From Pseudaminobacter soli (ex Li et al. 2025) (lineage in GTDB: Bacteria; Pseudomonadota; Alphaproteobacteria; Rhizobiales; Rhizobiaceae), in contig NZ_JARXVF010000004.1 in the NCBI RefSeq assembly GCF_029892515.1, positions 124,001-188,000 of the forward strand: DNA of 64,000 nt, read 5' to 3'. Position numbers and translations under genes: made by a program. Each line of letters starts with the position of its first letter. Position 1 is the first letter of the stretch. The notes below the pieces were generated by a model. That model made no database searches, was not told the origin of the DNA, and saw only the letters and a list, made by a program, of their open reading frames with translations. Below are positions 16,863 to 25,482 of this stretch, piece by piece.

Positions 16863-18632
16863 ATGCTTGATACTGTTCGAAAAAACCCAGTTGGCAAGGG
16901 CCAAAATGGGTCAGTTGTGGCCCAAAATGGAACGCTCAATCCGAGGTTGCTGGTTTTGCAGGCGAGGCGTGTGTTCGCCGTGACGCTCCTATATGCGGCC
17001 CTCTTGAGTGCCTGCATCAACTTGCTGCAGCTGACGATGCCCCTGTTCATGCTGCAGGTACACGAACGAGTACTGAACAGCCAGAGCATCGATTCCCTTG
17101 TCATGCTGGCGATCCTGGCGGTCGGCGCCCTGATGATCAGCGGCGTGCTCGACTTCATCCGTGCCCTTTCGTTCCAGGCCATGGGCAGCGCCGTGGTGCG
17201 GTGGCTGAACCTGCCGCTCCTGACGGCCGCCGTTCAGGCCTCCGTCAACCAGGGGGTTTCCCGCGCAACGCAGTCGCTGCGGGACCTGTCGGACCTGCGC
17301 AGCTTCCTCACCTCGTCGGCCGTCAGCGCCCCCCTCGATGCCGCCTGGTCGCCGATCTTTCTGGGCGCCCTGTTTTTGCTGCATCCCTTGTTCGGCGTGG
17401 TCGGCACGATTTCGGTGGCACTGCTGCTGTGTTGCGGTGTGGTTACAGACCTGCTCACGCGTCAGCTCGTGAAAGAGGCAAATCAAGCCAATATCGAATC
17501 AGTGTCGAAAATTGCCGCATCACTTCGCCACGCGGAGGCGATCGAGGCGATGGGCATGCTACCGGCGCTGGCGCGGCGGTGGCGTGGCGCCCAGATGCAT
17601 TCGCTGGAAGCGCTCGAAAGCAGCGGAAGCAGGAGCAAGGCGATGTCATCAATCACCCGCACGCTCCGCTACATCATCCAGTCTGTGACGCTCGCAACGG
17701 GTGCCCTGCTCGTGCTGGAGCAGGAAGTCAGCCCCGGCGCCATGATGGCCTCAAGCATTCTTGTCGGCCGGCTGCTCATACCCTTCGATTCCATCATCGA
17801 GAACTGGCGGCAATGGGTCCTGGCAATCGCCGGCTGGCGCCGGCTCGAGACGGCCCTGAACGAGGACCTGGCGGTGCGCCAGGCCATGCCGACGCCGCAT
17901 TCACACGGCGACCTCGTCGTCGACAAGCTGGTCTACGCGGCGCCGGGCATGGACGTGCCGATCATCAAGGGCATTTCCTTTTCCCTTTCCCCCGGCGAGG
18001 TGCTGGGCTTGGTCGGCCCCTCCGCGGCTGGCAAATCGACGGTGGCGCGGCTGCTCGTCGGGGTCATCAAGCCCACTTCGGGCGGCGTCTTCCTGGACGG
18101 TAACAATGTCTTTCTCTGGGAGCGTGGCTCCTTCGGCCGCATAGCCGGCTATCTTCCGCAATCGGTTTCGCTGCTTGAGGGGACGATCCGGGACAACATC
18201 TCGCGGATGGAAGACGGAGACCCGCACAGGGTGCTCGAGGCCGCACGACTGGCGGATGTCCACGACATGATCGGCCGCCTCCCCTTGGGCTATGACACGC
18301 CGGTCGGCGACGGCCACCTGACGCTTTCGGGCGGACAGAGGCAGCGCATCGCACTTGCCCGCTGCCTCTACGACCGTCCCCGCTTGATCGTGCTGGATGA
18401 GCCGAACGCCAATCTCGATGCCATCGGCGAGCGCGCGCTCGTCCGCGCGATCGAAAAGGCCCGTGACGACGGCGCCATTGTCGTGATGATCGCTCATAGA
18501 CCGACAATCATGGAGGTCGCGGACAAACTGCTCGTCCTGGAAAACGGGCGCATCACCCAGTTCGGGGAGCGCACGGATGTGGTTGCTTCGATGACGTCCG
18601 CTCAATCGTCGCGTGAGGTTGTGGCATCATGA
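16863..18632 (+). CDS. wgdA: Type I secretion ABC transporter for the RTX protein
   Basis: 589-residue PrtD-type inner-membrane exporter without a C39 domain. Six helices (about residues 35-325) precede an ATPase domain: Walker A GPSAAGKST (about 384), signature LSGGQRQRIALARC (about 485), Walker B RLIVLDEPNANLD and H-loop IAHRP. It should power export of the RTX protein WgeA together with WgdB. Downstream it overlaps wgdB by 4 nt. It is the plus-strand gene next to the 16690-16712 palindrome. Two near-identical GGCCAAAATGG-like runs early in the gene encode GQNG and AQNG. Corresponds to S. meliloti wgdA (expD1). Confidence 0.9.
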   Translation: MLDTVRKNPVGKGQNGSVVAQNGTLNPRLLVLQARRVFAVTLLYAALLSACINLLQLTMPLFMLQVHERVLNSQSIDSLVMLAILAVGALMISGVLDFIRALSFQAMGSAVVRWLNLPLLTAAVQASVNQGVSRATQSLRDLSDLRSFLTSSAVSAPLDAAWSPIFLGALFLLHPLFGVVGTISVALLLCCGVVTDLLTRQLVKEANQANIESVSKIAASLRHAEAIEAMGMLPALARRWRGAQMHSLEALESSGSRSKAMSSITRTLRYIIQSVTLATGALLVLEQEVSPGAMMASSILVGRLLIPFDSIIENWRQWVLAIAGWRRLETALNEDLAVRQAMPTPHSHGDLVVDKLVYAAPGMDVPIIKGISFSLSPGEVLGLVGPSAAGKSTVARLLVGVIKPTSGGVFLDGNNVFLWERGSFGRIAGYLPQSVSLLEGTIRDNISRMEDGDPHRVLEAARLADVHDMIGRLPLGYDTPVGDGHLTLSGGQRQRIALARCLYDRPRLIVLDEPNANLDAIGERALVRAIEKARDDGAIVVMIAHRPTIMEVADKLLVLENGRITQFGERTDVVASMTSAQSSREVVAS

Positions 18633-20041
18633 TGCGCAAGTCGATTCAGTCGGCACGAACCGAGGTTCAGCCTATCCGCAGGCCCGATGTTCCGGACCAC
18701 CACCCGCGGACGCCACCACTTGTGTCCGTCATGGAGCTGGAGATGGCCGAGGGCAGAGGCCGTTCGCCGCTCCGGCGCCTTGTCATCGCGGGGTTCACGA
18801 CAATCATGGTGTCGTTCGGCGGATTTCTCAGCTGGGCGTACTTCGCCGACCTCAGCAGCGCTTCGGTAGCCCCCGGCACGGTCGTCGTCGATTCGAAGCG
18901 CAAGACGATCAGCCATTTCGAGGGCGGCATCCTAAGCCGCGTGGTGGTGCGGGAGGGCGATCAGGTCGCCGCCGGACAGCCTCTGATTAAACTCGAGGAC
19001 ACGCGGGCCCGCGCCGATCTCCAAGGCCTGGAAAGCCGGCGAATCGGCCTGATTGCCAAACTGGCGCGGCTAAGGGCGGAGCAGGCCGGCGCCGAGGCGA
19101 TTAGCTTTCCCGACGAATTTGGCGGCGACGCCGACGCTGCAATCTCTGACGCCAAGGCGGCTGAACGCGCGTACTTCCAAAAGCGCCGCGAGTCCAAGGA
19201 TGGGCGCAGCAGCGTCCAGCTGACGACGATCGAGGAGTTTGCCGAGCGGTCGAAGTTCCTGACCATCCAGCTCGAAGCCGTCGACAGGCAGATCAATCTC
19301 ATCAATGAACAGAGAACTGCCATTGCAACCTTGGTGGGTAAGGGCTTTGCCCAGCGCGCCAAGCTCATAGAGATCGAAACAAGGCTTAGCGAACTCGCCG
19401 CCTCGCGCGGCGAGCTTGCAGGTCAAAGAGCGCAAGCGGTGAAAGCCAAGGCGGGCGCCGAACTCACGCTGACGGGAATTGAACGCGACTTTCAGTCGGA
19501 CATCGCCGGCGAAATCACCACAGCCCGCCTTGAGCTCGCAGATGTCGAGGAGAAGATCGTCGCCGCAAAGGACGTATTGCGCCGCCTCGAGATCCGCTCG
19601 CCCCAGGCTGGCATCGTCACCAATATCCGCGTGCGCACGCCGGGCAGTGCTGTGACGCCCGGCGAGGCGCTGCTCGATATCGTACCGGAAAGCGAGCCGC
19701 TCCTCATCGAGATGCACGTCAGCACGCGCGATATCGCCAGCATCGCGGTCGGCTCGCAGGCGCAGATCCGGCTGACGGCCTACAACCAGCGCTCGCACCT
19801 GCCCGTTGCAGGCAAGATTACCTATGTGGCCGCCGACCAGTCGGTCGATGAAAAATCGAATGCAGCCTATTTCGTCGCGCGAGCACAGGTCGACCCTGCC
19901 TCGCTGGCCGCGAATCCGGATATGCGCCTCTATCCCGGCATGCCGGCGGAAGTGCTGATCGTGCACAAGCCGCGCCGGGCGATCGACTACCTGGTTTCTC
20001 CTGTCGCCGACAGCTTCAATCGCGCGTTCAGGGAAGACTAG
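18629..20041 (+). CDS. wgdB: HlyD-family membrane fusion protein
   Basis: 470-residue periplasmic adaptor of a type I secretion system. One membrane helix (about residues 50-72), a lipoyl-like half FEGGILSRVVVREGDQVAAGQPL, a long coiled coil (about 120-300), the second lipoyl half LEIRSPQAGIVTNIRV and a beta-barrel end are seen. It links the WgdA ABC protein with an outer-membrane TolC protein, which is not encoded here. It overlaps wgdA by 4 nt (ATGATG). Corresponds to wgdB (expD2). Confidence 0.9.
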   Translation: MMRKSIQSARTEVQPIRRPDVPDHHPRTPPLVSVMELEMAEGRGRSPLRRLVIAGFTTIMVSFGGFLSWAYFADLSSASVAPGTVVVDSKRKTISHFEGGILSRVVVREGDQVAAGQPLIKLEDTRARADLQGLESRRIGLIAKLARLRAEQAGAEAISFPDEFGGDADAAISDAKAAERAYFQKRRESKDGRSSVQLTTIEEFAERSKFLTIQLEAVDRQINLINEQRTAIATLVGKGFAQRAKLIEIETRLSELAASRGELAGQRAQAVKAKAGAELTLTGIERDFQSDIAGEITTARLELADVEEKIVAAKDVLRRLEIRSPQAGIVTNIRVRTPGSAVTPGEALLDIVPESEPLLIEMHVSTRDIASIAVGSQAQIRLTAYNQRSHLPVAGKITYVAADQSVDEKSNAAYFVARAQVDPASLAANPDMRLYPGMPAEVLIVHKPRRAIDYLVSPVADSFNRAFRED

Positions 20042-20048
20042 CCCCGCT

Positions 20049-20067
20049 CCGCGAGCTCGGCTCGCGG
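20049..20067 (+). terminator. GC-rich hairpin after wgdB
   Basis: CCGCGAGC and GCTCGCGG form a perfect 8-bp stem with a TCG loop, beginning 8 nt after the wgdB stop. There is no following T-run, so intrinsic termination would be weak. It plausibly separates the wgdAB message from wgeA, which has its own AT-rich upstream region. Confidence 0.45.
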
Positions 20068-20400
20068 GCACCGGCCCCAAATCCCCCCCAAGCCTATGAG
20101 CCCCTTGCCGGCCGGGCACGCGGGTCGGTGGCGCGTGGCTCATTCAACGGTTGCGCCTGGAATTTAGTTTGAATTTTGAAGCGCTTTGCCTGCAATCCAA
20201 AATTATACTCTTTATAATCTTCCTATACTTTCTTGTTGAATTGCGTGTAACTACTAACACAAGGCGATTTTTTATCAAAAATCATCATTTTATTCTTTTG
20301 ATCGTGTTGCACTTATCTTCTTTGCACTGCACAATGCCCTCAGCGTAATCCTCGGCTCCACCGGCGATGCACGCGTTCAAACGGCAAAGAGGAGAAGCAG
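20068..20400 (+). promoter_or_regulatory. AT-rich promoter/leader region of wgeA
   Basis: The gap between wgdB and wgeA is 359 nt and its middle part (about 20150-20345) is strikingly AT-rich compared with all flanking genes. It has no gene of its own (a 65-codon open stretch at 20151-20348 has no plausible ribosome site or recognisable sequence). It ends with a strong GAGGAG ribosome-binding site before the wgeA ATG at 20401. I take it as the wgeA promoter and a long leader. Confidence 0.5.
20165..20183. promoter_or_regulatory. Degenerate candidate WggR site before wgeA
   Basis: TAGTTTGAATTTTGAAGCG matches the 19-bp WggR-type core at 12 of 19 positions, with the TTGAAG half intact. It lies at the start of the AT-rich region upstream of wgeA. 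In S. meliloti the wgeA (expE1) promoter is a WggR target, so a weaker site is expected here, but the match alone could be chance in AT-rich DNA. Confidence 0.3.
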
Positions 20401-21060
20401 ATGGCCACGTTGGAAGGCGGCGCATATGACGACGTCCTGTTTGGCACCCGCTTTGATGACATCATTCACGGCCATGGCGGCGATGATTTCATCAAGGGCG
20501 GCGACGGGGATGATATAATCTTTGGGGACGACGGCGATGACGTGCTGTTCGGCGACGATGGAAACGACATTCTGTTCGGCGGGAACGGCAACGACATCCT
20601 TTATGGCGGGAATGGCAACGACATCCTGATCGGTGGAGCTGGCGACGACCTGCTCAACGGTGGCGATGGCGACGACATCCTGATGGGTGGCGACGGAAAC
20701 GACATCCTGCTGGGCGGCAGGGGTAACGACTTCCTGTTCGGCGGCGACGGAAACGACATCCTCAACGGGGGCGCAGGCGACGACATCCTGGTCGGTGGCA
20801 AGGGCGCTGACCTGTTCGTCTTCGAGAGCGGCGGCGGCAACGACGTCATCCTCGACTTCACGCCTGGCGAGGACATGCTGCAGATCCAGAAGAACATCAA
20901 CGGTCTCGATGTTACCTCCCCGGATGACCTGGCCTCGCGCATCATCAAGGTCGGCGGCAATGTCGTGATCGACCTTGGTCATGGCGACACCCTGACGTTG
21001 CTCAACGTCGACGCCAAAGACATGCAGGCCCACCCGGATCACTATTTCACGATCCATTGA
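20401..21060 (+). CDS. wgeA: Small secreted RTX calcium-binding protein
   Basis: 219-residue acidic protein. Residues 7-141 are an almost uninterrupted run of 15 RTX nonapeptides (GGxGxDxLx type, the last degenerate), each pair of which can bind calcium in a parallel beta-roll. Residues 142-219 (DVILDFTPGEDMLQI to the end) form the usual C-terminal cap carrying the uncleaved type I secretion signal. There is no N-terminal signal peptide. The exporter should be WgdA/WgdB just upstream. It corresponds to ExpE1/WgeA, a NodO-like protein needed for galactoglucan production in S. meliloti. Ribosome site GAGGAG is strong. A hairpin follows the gene. Confidence 0.92.
   Translation: MATLEGGAYDDVLFGTRFDDIIHGHGGDDFIKGGDGDDIIFGDDGDDVLFGDDGNDILFGGNGNDILYGGNGNDILIGGAGDDLLNGGDGDDILMGGDGNDILLGGRGNDFLFGGDGNDILNGGAGDDILVGGKGADLFVFESGGGNDVILDFTPGEDMLQIQKNINGLDVTSPDDLASRIIKVGGNVVIDLGHGDTLTLLNVDAKDMQAHPDHYFTIH
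20419..20823 (+). repeat. Array of 15 RTX-encoding 27-bp repeats
   Basis: Within wgeA, 15 consecutive 27-bp units encode nonapeptides such as GNGNDILYG, GDGDDILMG and GDGNDILNG. Several neighbouring units are nearly identical at the DNA level (gGGcAACGACATCCT type runs), suggesting recent unit duplication and a chance of copy-number change by slippage. Confidence 0.9.
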
Positions 21061-21067
21061 GCCTGAG

Positions 21068-21104
21068 GCGACGTGCCCTGCCCTCCCCCCGCGGGGCACG
21101 TCGC
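21068..21104 (+). terminator. Stem-loop between wgeA and wgeB
   Basis: GCGACGTGCCC (21068-21078) and GGGCACGTCGC (21094-21104) are perfect 11-bp inverted arms around a 15-nt C-rich loop, starting 7 nt after the wgeA stop. No T-run follows. It probably acts as a partial terminator or a 3' stabiliser so that the abundant secreted protein is made in excess over the glycosyltransferases downstream. Confidence 0.6.
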
Positions 21105-21135
21105 ATACCCTCCAACCGATCCAAAGGACCAACGC

Positions 21136-23376
21136 GTGACGTTCGACCGTTCGAAGGTCGCCGGCGACGGTTCCAGCTTCGCACAGGCCTTCCAGCTTTG
21201 CTCGGAGGTAGCTGTAGTGATCTGGGACGTACCCGCGCAGCTACCAGCCTTGGGCAAATTCACCCTGGCCATGCAATCGCGGCCGGTCCCGCTTGTCAGC
21301 ATGACACTACCGCGGGCCGATGGCGGGCAGTGCGTGCTGTGGGCAATGAAGCCGGGAAGTGAAGCGGAAGACGCACAGATTACCGCAGCGGACGGAAGCC
21401 GGCTGCAGGCAGTCGCGCTGCAACCGGCCGCACGGCTGCCGCTCCTCGACGTGGAGTCCCTGTTGGGCAACCTCTCGCCTGAGGGCCGCGTCAAGTTCCT
21501 GAACAATCTCCTGACCGTATGGCGCAGCGTGTTCCGGCTGTCCCGCGACGAGCTTTTCAGCAGTATCGTCGAGGATGCCGTCCTCACCCTTGTGCCGGCG
21601 CCGCGGCTTGCCCATTCCCTCTGCCAGATCGCTCCGGGACGCTATCTCGTTGAGACCGACATCAGCCCTGTATTGGGCGAGATCAGCGCCATCTATGCAA
21701 TCGGCGTGAATTCCATTTTGCCGCTGCCGTCGCAATTTGTCGTCGGCAACGGCTCGCAGCGGGGTTGGCAGTCCTGCCATTTCATTCTCGGCTCGCCACA
21801 GCCTGCCCGGCCGCTTCACATCATGTTTCTGGGCAAAAAGGGCATCGCGGTCCGGAGCCTGCCGAACTGTATTCCGCGCTATCCAGGCCTCCAGAAATGG
21901 TGGGCGGAGCAGCGCGGCGACCAGGGATTGCGCGAGTTCGTCGTGCGACAACTGTCAAACCTGCCCGGTGGCAGCTCGGCTGTCGCAATCGACCTCCAGA
22001 TGCGGGCTCCGCTTCCCGCCCGGCAGGTCGCCAGGTCGCAGATGCACGCCACTGTCGACATCGCCCTTTCGTTGCAGGGCGGCCTGCTCGCCGGTGGCTG
22101 GACCAAAGATCCGACCTTCACACTTGCCGGCATCGACTATCTCAAGGAGGACGGCACAGCCCTGCCCCTCGACGGCAACTGGTACGAGTTCCCGGCCTGG
22201 AGCCGCGACGCGAAGACCAATGCAAAGACCGAAGTGACCGGCTTCGTCGCCTGGCTTCCGCTGGACGAGCCTCTTGGTCCACTGCTTCAGCCTCGCTTCC
22301 AGATGCGGCTCGCCTCAGGTGCGGTGAAACCGCTCGTACCGAAGCCGCAACCCTTCGAGCCAGTAGAGCAGCGCAACCGCATCCTGCGCGCCGTACCCCC
22401 ACAGCATGCCGTGGACAATGCGTTCCGCACCATTCTTGCCCCGGCCCTCCAGGGTGTGGAGCGTGAACTGGGCAAAACCATACGCGTCGACCACACGAAG
22501 GACTATGGCCAGCCTCAACAGGCGCCGCTCGTCTCGATCGTGGTGCCTCTCTATCGGGTCCTCGATTTTCTCCGTTTTCAACTGTCCGGCATGGCCACCG
22601 ATCCCTGGCTGGCGGAGAATGCCGAGATCATCTTCGTCCTGGATTCCCCCGAGATCGAAGACGAGACGAAACATATGCTGGGCGGACTGCACATCCTGCA
22701 CGGCCTGCCGATGAAGCTCGTGGTGATGAACCGCAATGGCGGCTATTCCCGGGCCTGCAACGCGGGCGCGCGCTTTGCGCGCGGCGCGGTTCTCGTGATG
22801 CTCAACTCCGATGTCGTGCCGCGCGAACCGGGCTGGCTCCAGCTACTGTCGCGGCCGCTTCTCGAACAACGGAAACTCGGCGCCATCGGCCCGAAGCTGA
22901 TTTTCGAAGACGGCTCGTTGCAGCATGCCGGGCTCTATTTCGGCCGCGACCAGCGCGGCATCTGGCTCAATCACCATTTCTACAAGGGTATGCCCGGACG
23001 CTATCCGCCGGCCCAGGTCGCCCGCAACGTTCCAGGCGTCACAGGCGCATGCCTTGTGACGCGCAGGGAAACCTATGAGCGGGTCGACGGATATACCGAG
23101 GACTATGTCATAGGCGACTACGAAGACAGCGACCTCTGCCTCAAGATCCGGCGGCTGGGTCTGCAGATCGCCTATGAACCAGCGGCCTGCCTCTATCATT
23201 TCGAGCGTCGCTCGATCAGCCGCAGCCAGGACTACATGCGCGGCGTCGCCAGCCAATACAATTCCTGGCTGCACACCCAGCGCTGGGAGGACGACATCGC
23301 CGCGTTGAACTCCGACGGCACGAACAGGACGGGCATCTCCATGGAAATCGACGCGACGGAAAGGAACGACGCATGA
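21136..23376 (+). CDS. wgeB: Large glycosyltransferase with C-terminal GT2 domain
   Basis: 746-residue protein. About 450 N-terminal residues are not recognised and include beta-rich modules (LLAGGWTKDPTFTLAG). The C-terminal ~280 residues are a GT2 domain: PLVSIVVPLYRVLDFL, NRNGGYSRACNAGARFA, the metal-binding LNSDV, and the acceptor-side GDYEDSDLCLKIRRLG. Probably adds a sugar of the EPS repeat. The GTG at 21136 is preferred as start because AAAGGA lies about 8 nt before it; an earlier GTG at 21073 falls inside the hairpin and has no ribosome site. Corresponds to wgeB (expE2). Confidence 0.83.
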   Translation: MTFDRSKVAGDGSSFAQAFQLCSEVAVVIWDVPAQLPALGKFTLAMQSRPVPLVSMTLPRADGGQCVLWAMKPGSEAEDAQITAADGSRLQAVALQPAARLPLLDVESLLGNLSPEGRVKFLNNLLTVWRSVFRLSRDELFSSIVEDAVLTLVPAPRLAHSLCQIAPGRYLVETDISPVLGEISAIYAIGVNSILPLPSQFVVGNGSQRGWQSCHFILGSPQPARPLHIMFLGKKGIAVRSLPNCIPRYPGLQKWWAEQRGDQGLREFVVRQLSNLPGGSSAVAIDLQMRAPLPARQVARSQMHATVDIALSLQGGLLAGGWTKDPTFTLAGIDYLKEDGTALPLDGNWYEFPAWSRDAKTNAKTEVTGFVAWLPLDEPLGPLLQPRFQMRLASGAVKPLVPKPQPFEPVEQRNRILRAVPPQHAVDNAFRTILAPALQGVERELGKTIRVDHTKDYGQPQQAPLVSIVVPLYRVLDFLRFQLSGMATDPWLAENAEIIFVLDSPEIEDETKHMLGGLHILHGLPMKLVVMNRNGGYSRACNAGARFARGAVLVMLNSDVVPREPGWLQLLSRPLLEQRKLGAIGPKLIFEDGSLQHAGLYFGRDQRGIWLNHHFYKGMPGRYPPAQVARNVPGVTGACLVTRRETYERVDGYTEDYVIGDYEDSDLCLKIRRLGLQIAYEPAACLYHFERRSISRSQDYMRGVASQYNSWLHTQRWEDDIAALNSDGTNRTGISMEIDATERNDA

Positions 23377-24212
23377 GCGAAGCCGCTCTTCTCCATGAAG
23401 TCGGGCCGGCAACGACGGTCCAGGAGGATCGCGTCGGTTGGCTGATGGAGTCGGTCCTGCGCAACCGCTTTCTGCCGCGGCCGGATGCGGGGAGAGTGTT
23501 CGTCGGGGACGGAGGTTACCGCGCCGTCGGCGCTGAGTTTCTGGGCCATTTCATCCGCCTGGGCAGCCTGCGGCCGGAACACCGCGTGCTCGACATCGGC
23601 TGCGGCATTGGCCGCATGGCCGTTCCGCTCACCCAGTATCTGGATGTGGAGAAGGGACGCTACAGCGGCCTCGACCCGGTCGAGGGCGGCATCGCTTGGT
23701 GCCGGCGCTTCATCACCCCGGTCTATCCCAACTTTACGTTCCAGCGGCTCGACATTGCGCACAAGCTCTACAACCCCCAAGGCAAGATCAGCGGGGAAGC
23801 GCTAAAACTTCCCTACGCGGAGCAGCTGTTCGATTTCGTGATCATGACGTCGGTCGTCACGCACCTGCCGCCCGACGAGGTTCTCGTTTACCTGCGCGAG
23901 GTCGCCAGGCTGCTCAAACCGGGCGGGCGCTTGTTCATGACAGCCTTTGTGGTCGACGGCATCGCTGCTGCCAACGCATCCGGCAGGCGCGATCCCAGAC
24001 TTGGCTTCGTGCGCGACGGCAACGGGCCCTGCTGGTTTGTTCCCGACATGCCACCGCTCGCGGCCGTCGGGTTCGACGACGATTTCCTCGACCATGCCCT
24101 GGAGAAGGCCGGGCTTGCGATCGCGATCAAGTCGCTGGGCCATTGGCGCGGCCAGGACGCGGATCACTACCAGGATATCTATGTTGCCGAATGCCAGGGA
24201 GCACAGCGGTAA
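23373..24212 (+). CDS. wgeC: SAM-dependent methyltransferase
   Basis: 279-residue class I methyltransferase. Motif I is VLDIGCGIGRMAVPL at about residues 72-86, and LPYAEQLFDFVIMTSVVTHL and LKPGGRLFMTAF are the following core motifs. Probably methylates a sugar or a capping residue of the polysaccharide; the target is inferred. It overlaps wgeB by 4 nt (ATGA) and ends 2 nt before wgeD. Corresponds by order to wgeC (expE3). Confidence 0.83.
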   Translation: MSEAALLHEVGPATTVQEDRVGWLMESVLRNRFLPRPDAGRVFVGDGGYRAVGAEFLGHFIRLGSLRPEHRVLDIGCGIGRMAVPLTQYLDVEKGRYSGLDPVEGGIAWCRRFITPVYPNFTFQRLDIAHKLYNPQGKISGEALKLPYAEQLFDFVIMTSVVTHLPPDEVLVYLREVARLLKPGGRLFMTAFVVDGIAAANASGRRDPRLGFVRDGNGPCWFVPDMPPLAAVGFDDDFLDHALEKAGLAIAIKSLGHWRGQDADHYQDIYVAECQGAQR

Positions 24213-24214
24213 GC

Positions 24215-25471
24215 ATGCGCATCCTTGTGGCGGCACACAACCATCCGGCCCTGCATCCTGGCGGTACCGAGATCTTCGCGCACGACCTTTTCCGCGCCTA
24301 CCAGCGCGCCGGCCACGAGGCGCTCTTCCTTGGTGCGACGAACCAGGTCCATCGCGAAGTCCGACCAGGCACGAGCTTCCAGGGGCTTGGCGATGCGGCA
24401 GACGAAGTGCTGCTGTGGTCCGGCCACTTCGACCGTTTCTACATGAGCCAGGTCGATCTCTATGGGGTCGTTCCGGACCTGGTGGAGCTGTTGTCGGACT
24501 TCCGGCCGGACGTGGTGCATATCCATCACCTGCTCCTAATCGGCGCGGAGTTCCCGCACATCGTCCGGCGAACGCTGCCAGACTGCCGCATCGTCATGAC
24601 GCTCCATGATTACTATCCGATCTGCCACCATGACGGCCTGATGGTCCGCACCGGCGGCAAGGAGCTCTGCCACGTCGCAAGCCCAGACCGCTGCCACGCC
24701 TGCTTCAAGGATATCCCCCTCGACCGTTTTGCGCTGCGCGAGCGCCACCTGAAGGCCTTGCTGAGCACGGTCGACCACTTCGTCGCGCCAAGCCGGTTCT
24801 TGCGGCAACGCTTCGTCGAGTGGGAGCTTGCCGAGGATGTCATAAGCGTGATCCCAAATGGCCTTCCGCTTCGGCCCACGCCCGCGGCCGCGCCAGGCGA
24901 CGCCGGACGTCCGACCGTGTTCGGATATTTCGGCAATCTCAATCCGTGGAAGGGGGCGACGATACTGCTCGAGGCCGCCCGGCAGCTCATCGCCGAAGGG
25001 CTCGAGTTCGAACTGCGCGTCCACGGCGGCACACCGTTCCAAAGCGAAGCCTTTGTCGCGGAGATCGACCGCCTTTTCAGCGAGACCGCGCCGACGGTGC
25101 AGAGGCGCGGGGCCTATCGGCGCGAGGACGTCGCCGAGCTCGTAGCTGACGTCGACTGCACGGTTGTTCCGTCGATCTGGTGGGAGAATGCACCGCTCGT
25201 CATCCAGGAGGCCCAGGCACAAGGGCGGCCCGTCATCGCCAGCAACATCGGCGGCATGGCCGAACTGGTCGAAGACGGGGTCAATGGCCTGGGGGTTTCG
25301 CCCAACGATCCGCGCGCGCTCGCCTCAGCGATGCGCCGCATCGCTGAAGAGCCGGAACTGCGCCGTCGGCTTTCCATGAACGCACGCCGGCCTGACGACA
25401 TCGACACGACCGCTCGGCGCTACCTCGAATTGATCGAGGCGATCGAGCCCGCACGTGTCCAAGCAGCATGA
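24215..25471 (+). CDS. wgeD: Family 4-type glycosyltransferase
   Basis: 418-residue GT-B enzyme. It begins MRILVAAHNHPALHPGGTEIFAHDLF and has TLHDYYPICHHDG, VIPNGLPL, VFGYFGNLNPWKGATILLEA and IWWENAPLVIQEAQAQGRPVIASNIGGM, the nucleotide-sugar-binding region. ATG at 24215 is chosen because the protein then starts with the Rossmann strand and follows wgeC by 2 nt; longer open sequence upstream is a shadow of wgeC. It is a close relative of wgeG in this operon (shared IWWENAPLVIQEA-type block). Corresponds to wgeD (expE4). Confidence 0.88.
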   Translation: MRILVAAHNHPALHPGGTEIFAHDLFRAYQRAGHEALFLGATNQVHREVRPGTSFQGLGDAADEVLLWSGHFDRFYMSQVDLYGVVPDLVELLSDFRPDVVHIHHLLLIGAEFPHIVRRTLPDCRIVMTLHDYYPICHHDGLMVRTGGKELCHVASPDRCHACFKDIPLDRFALRERHLKALLSTVDHFVAPSRFLRQRFVEWELAEDVISVIPNGLPLRPTPAAAPGDAGRPTVFGYFGNLNPWKGATILLEAARQLIAEGLEFELRVHGGTPFQSEAFVAEIDRLFSETAPTVQRRGAYRREDVAELVADVDCTVVPSIWWENAPLVIQEAQAQGRPVIASNIGGMAELVEDGVNGLGVSPNDPRALASAMRRIAEEPELRRRLSMNARRPDDIDTTARRYLELIEAIEPARVQAA

Positions 25472-25482
25472 GGAACAGCTGA

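Noticed and set aside
20151-20348. 65-codon open stretch in the AT-rich region upstream of wgeA
   Set aside because: No ribosome-binding site, no recognisable sequence; composition is that of a promoter/leader, not of a gene in this genome.
21073-21135. Earlier GTG start for wgeB
   Set aside because: It lies within the 11-bp stem-loop and lacks a ribosome site; GTG at 21136 has AAAGGA at good spacing.
23696-24214. N-terminal extension of wgeD
   Set aside because: It is an out-of-frame shadow of the methyltransferase wgeC; the glycosyltransferase fold begins at 24215.
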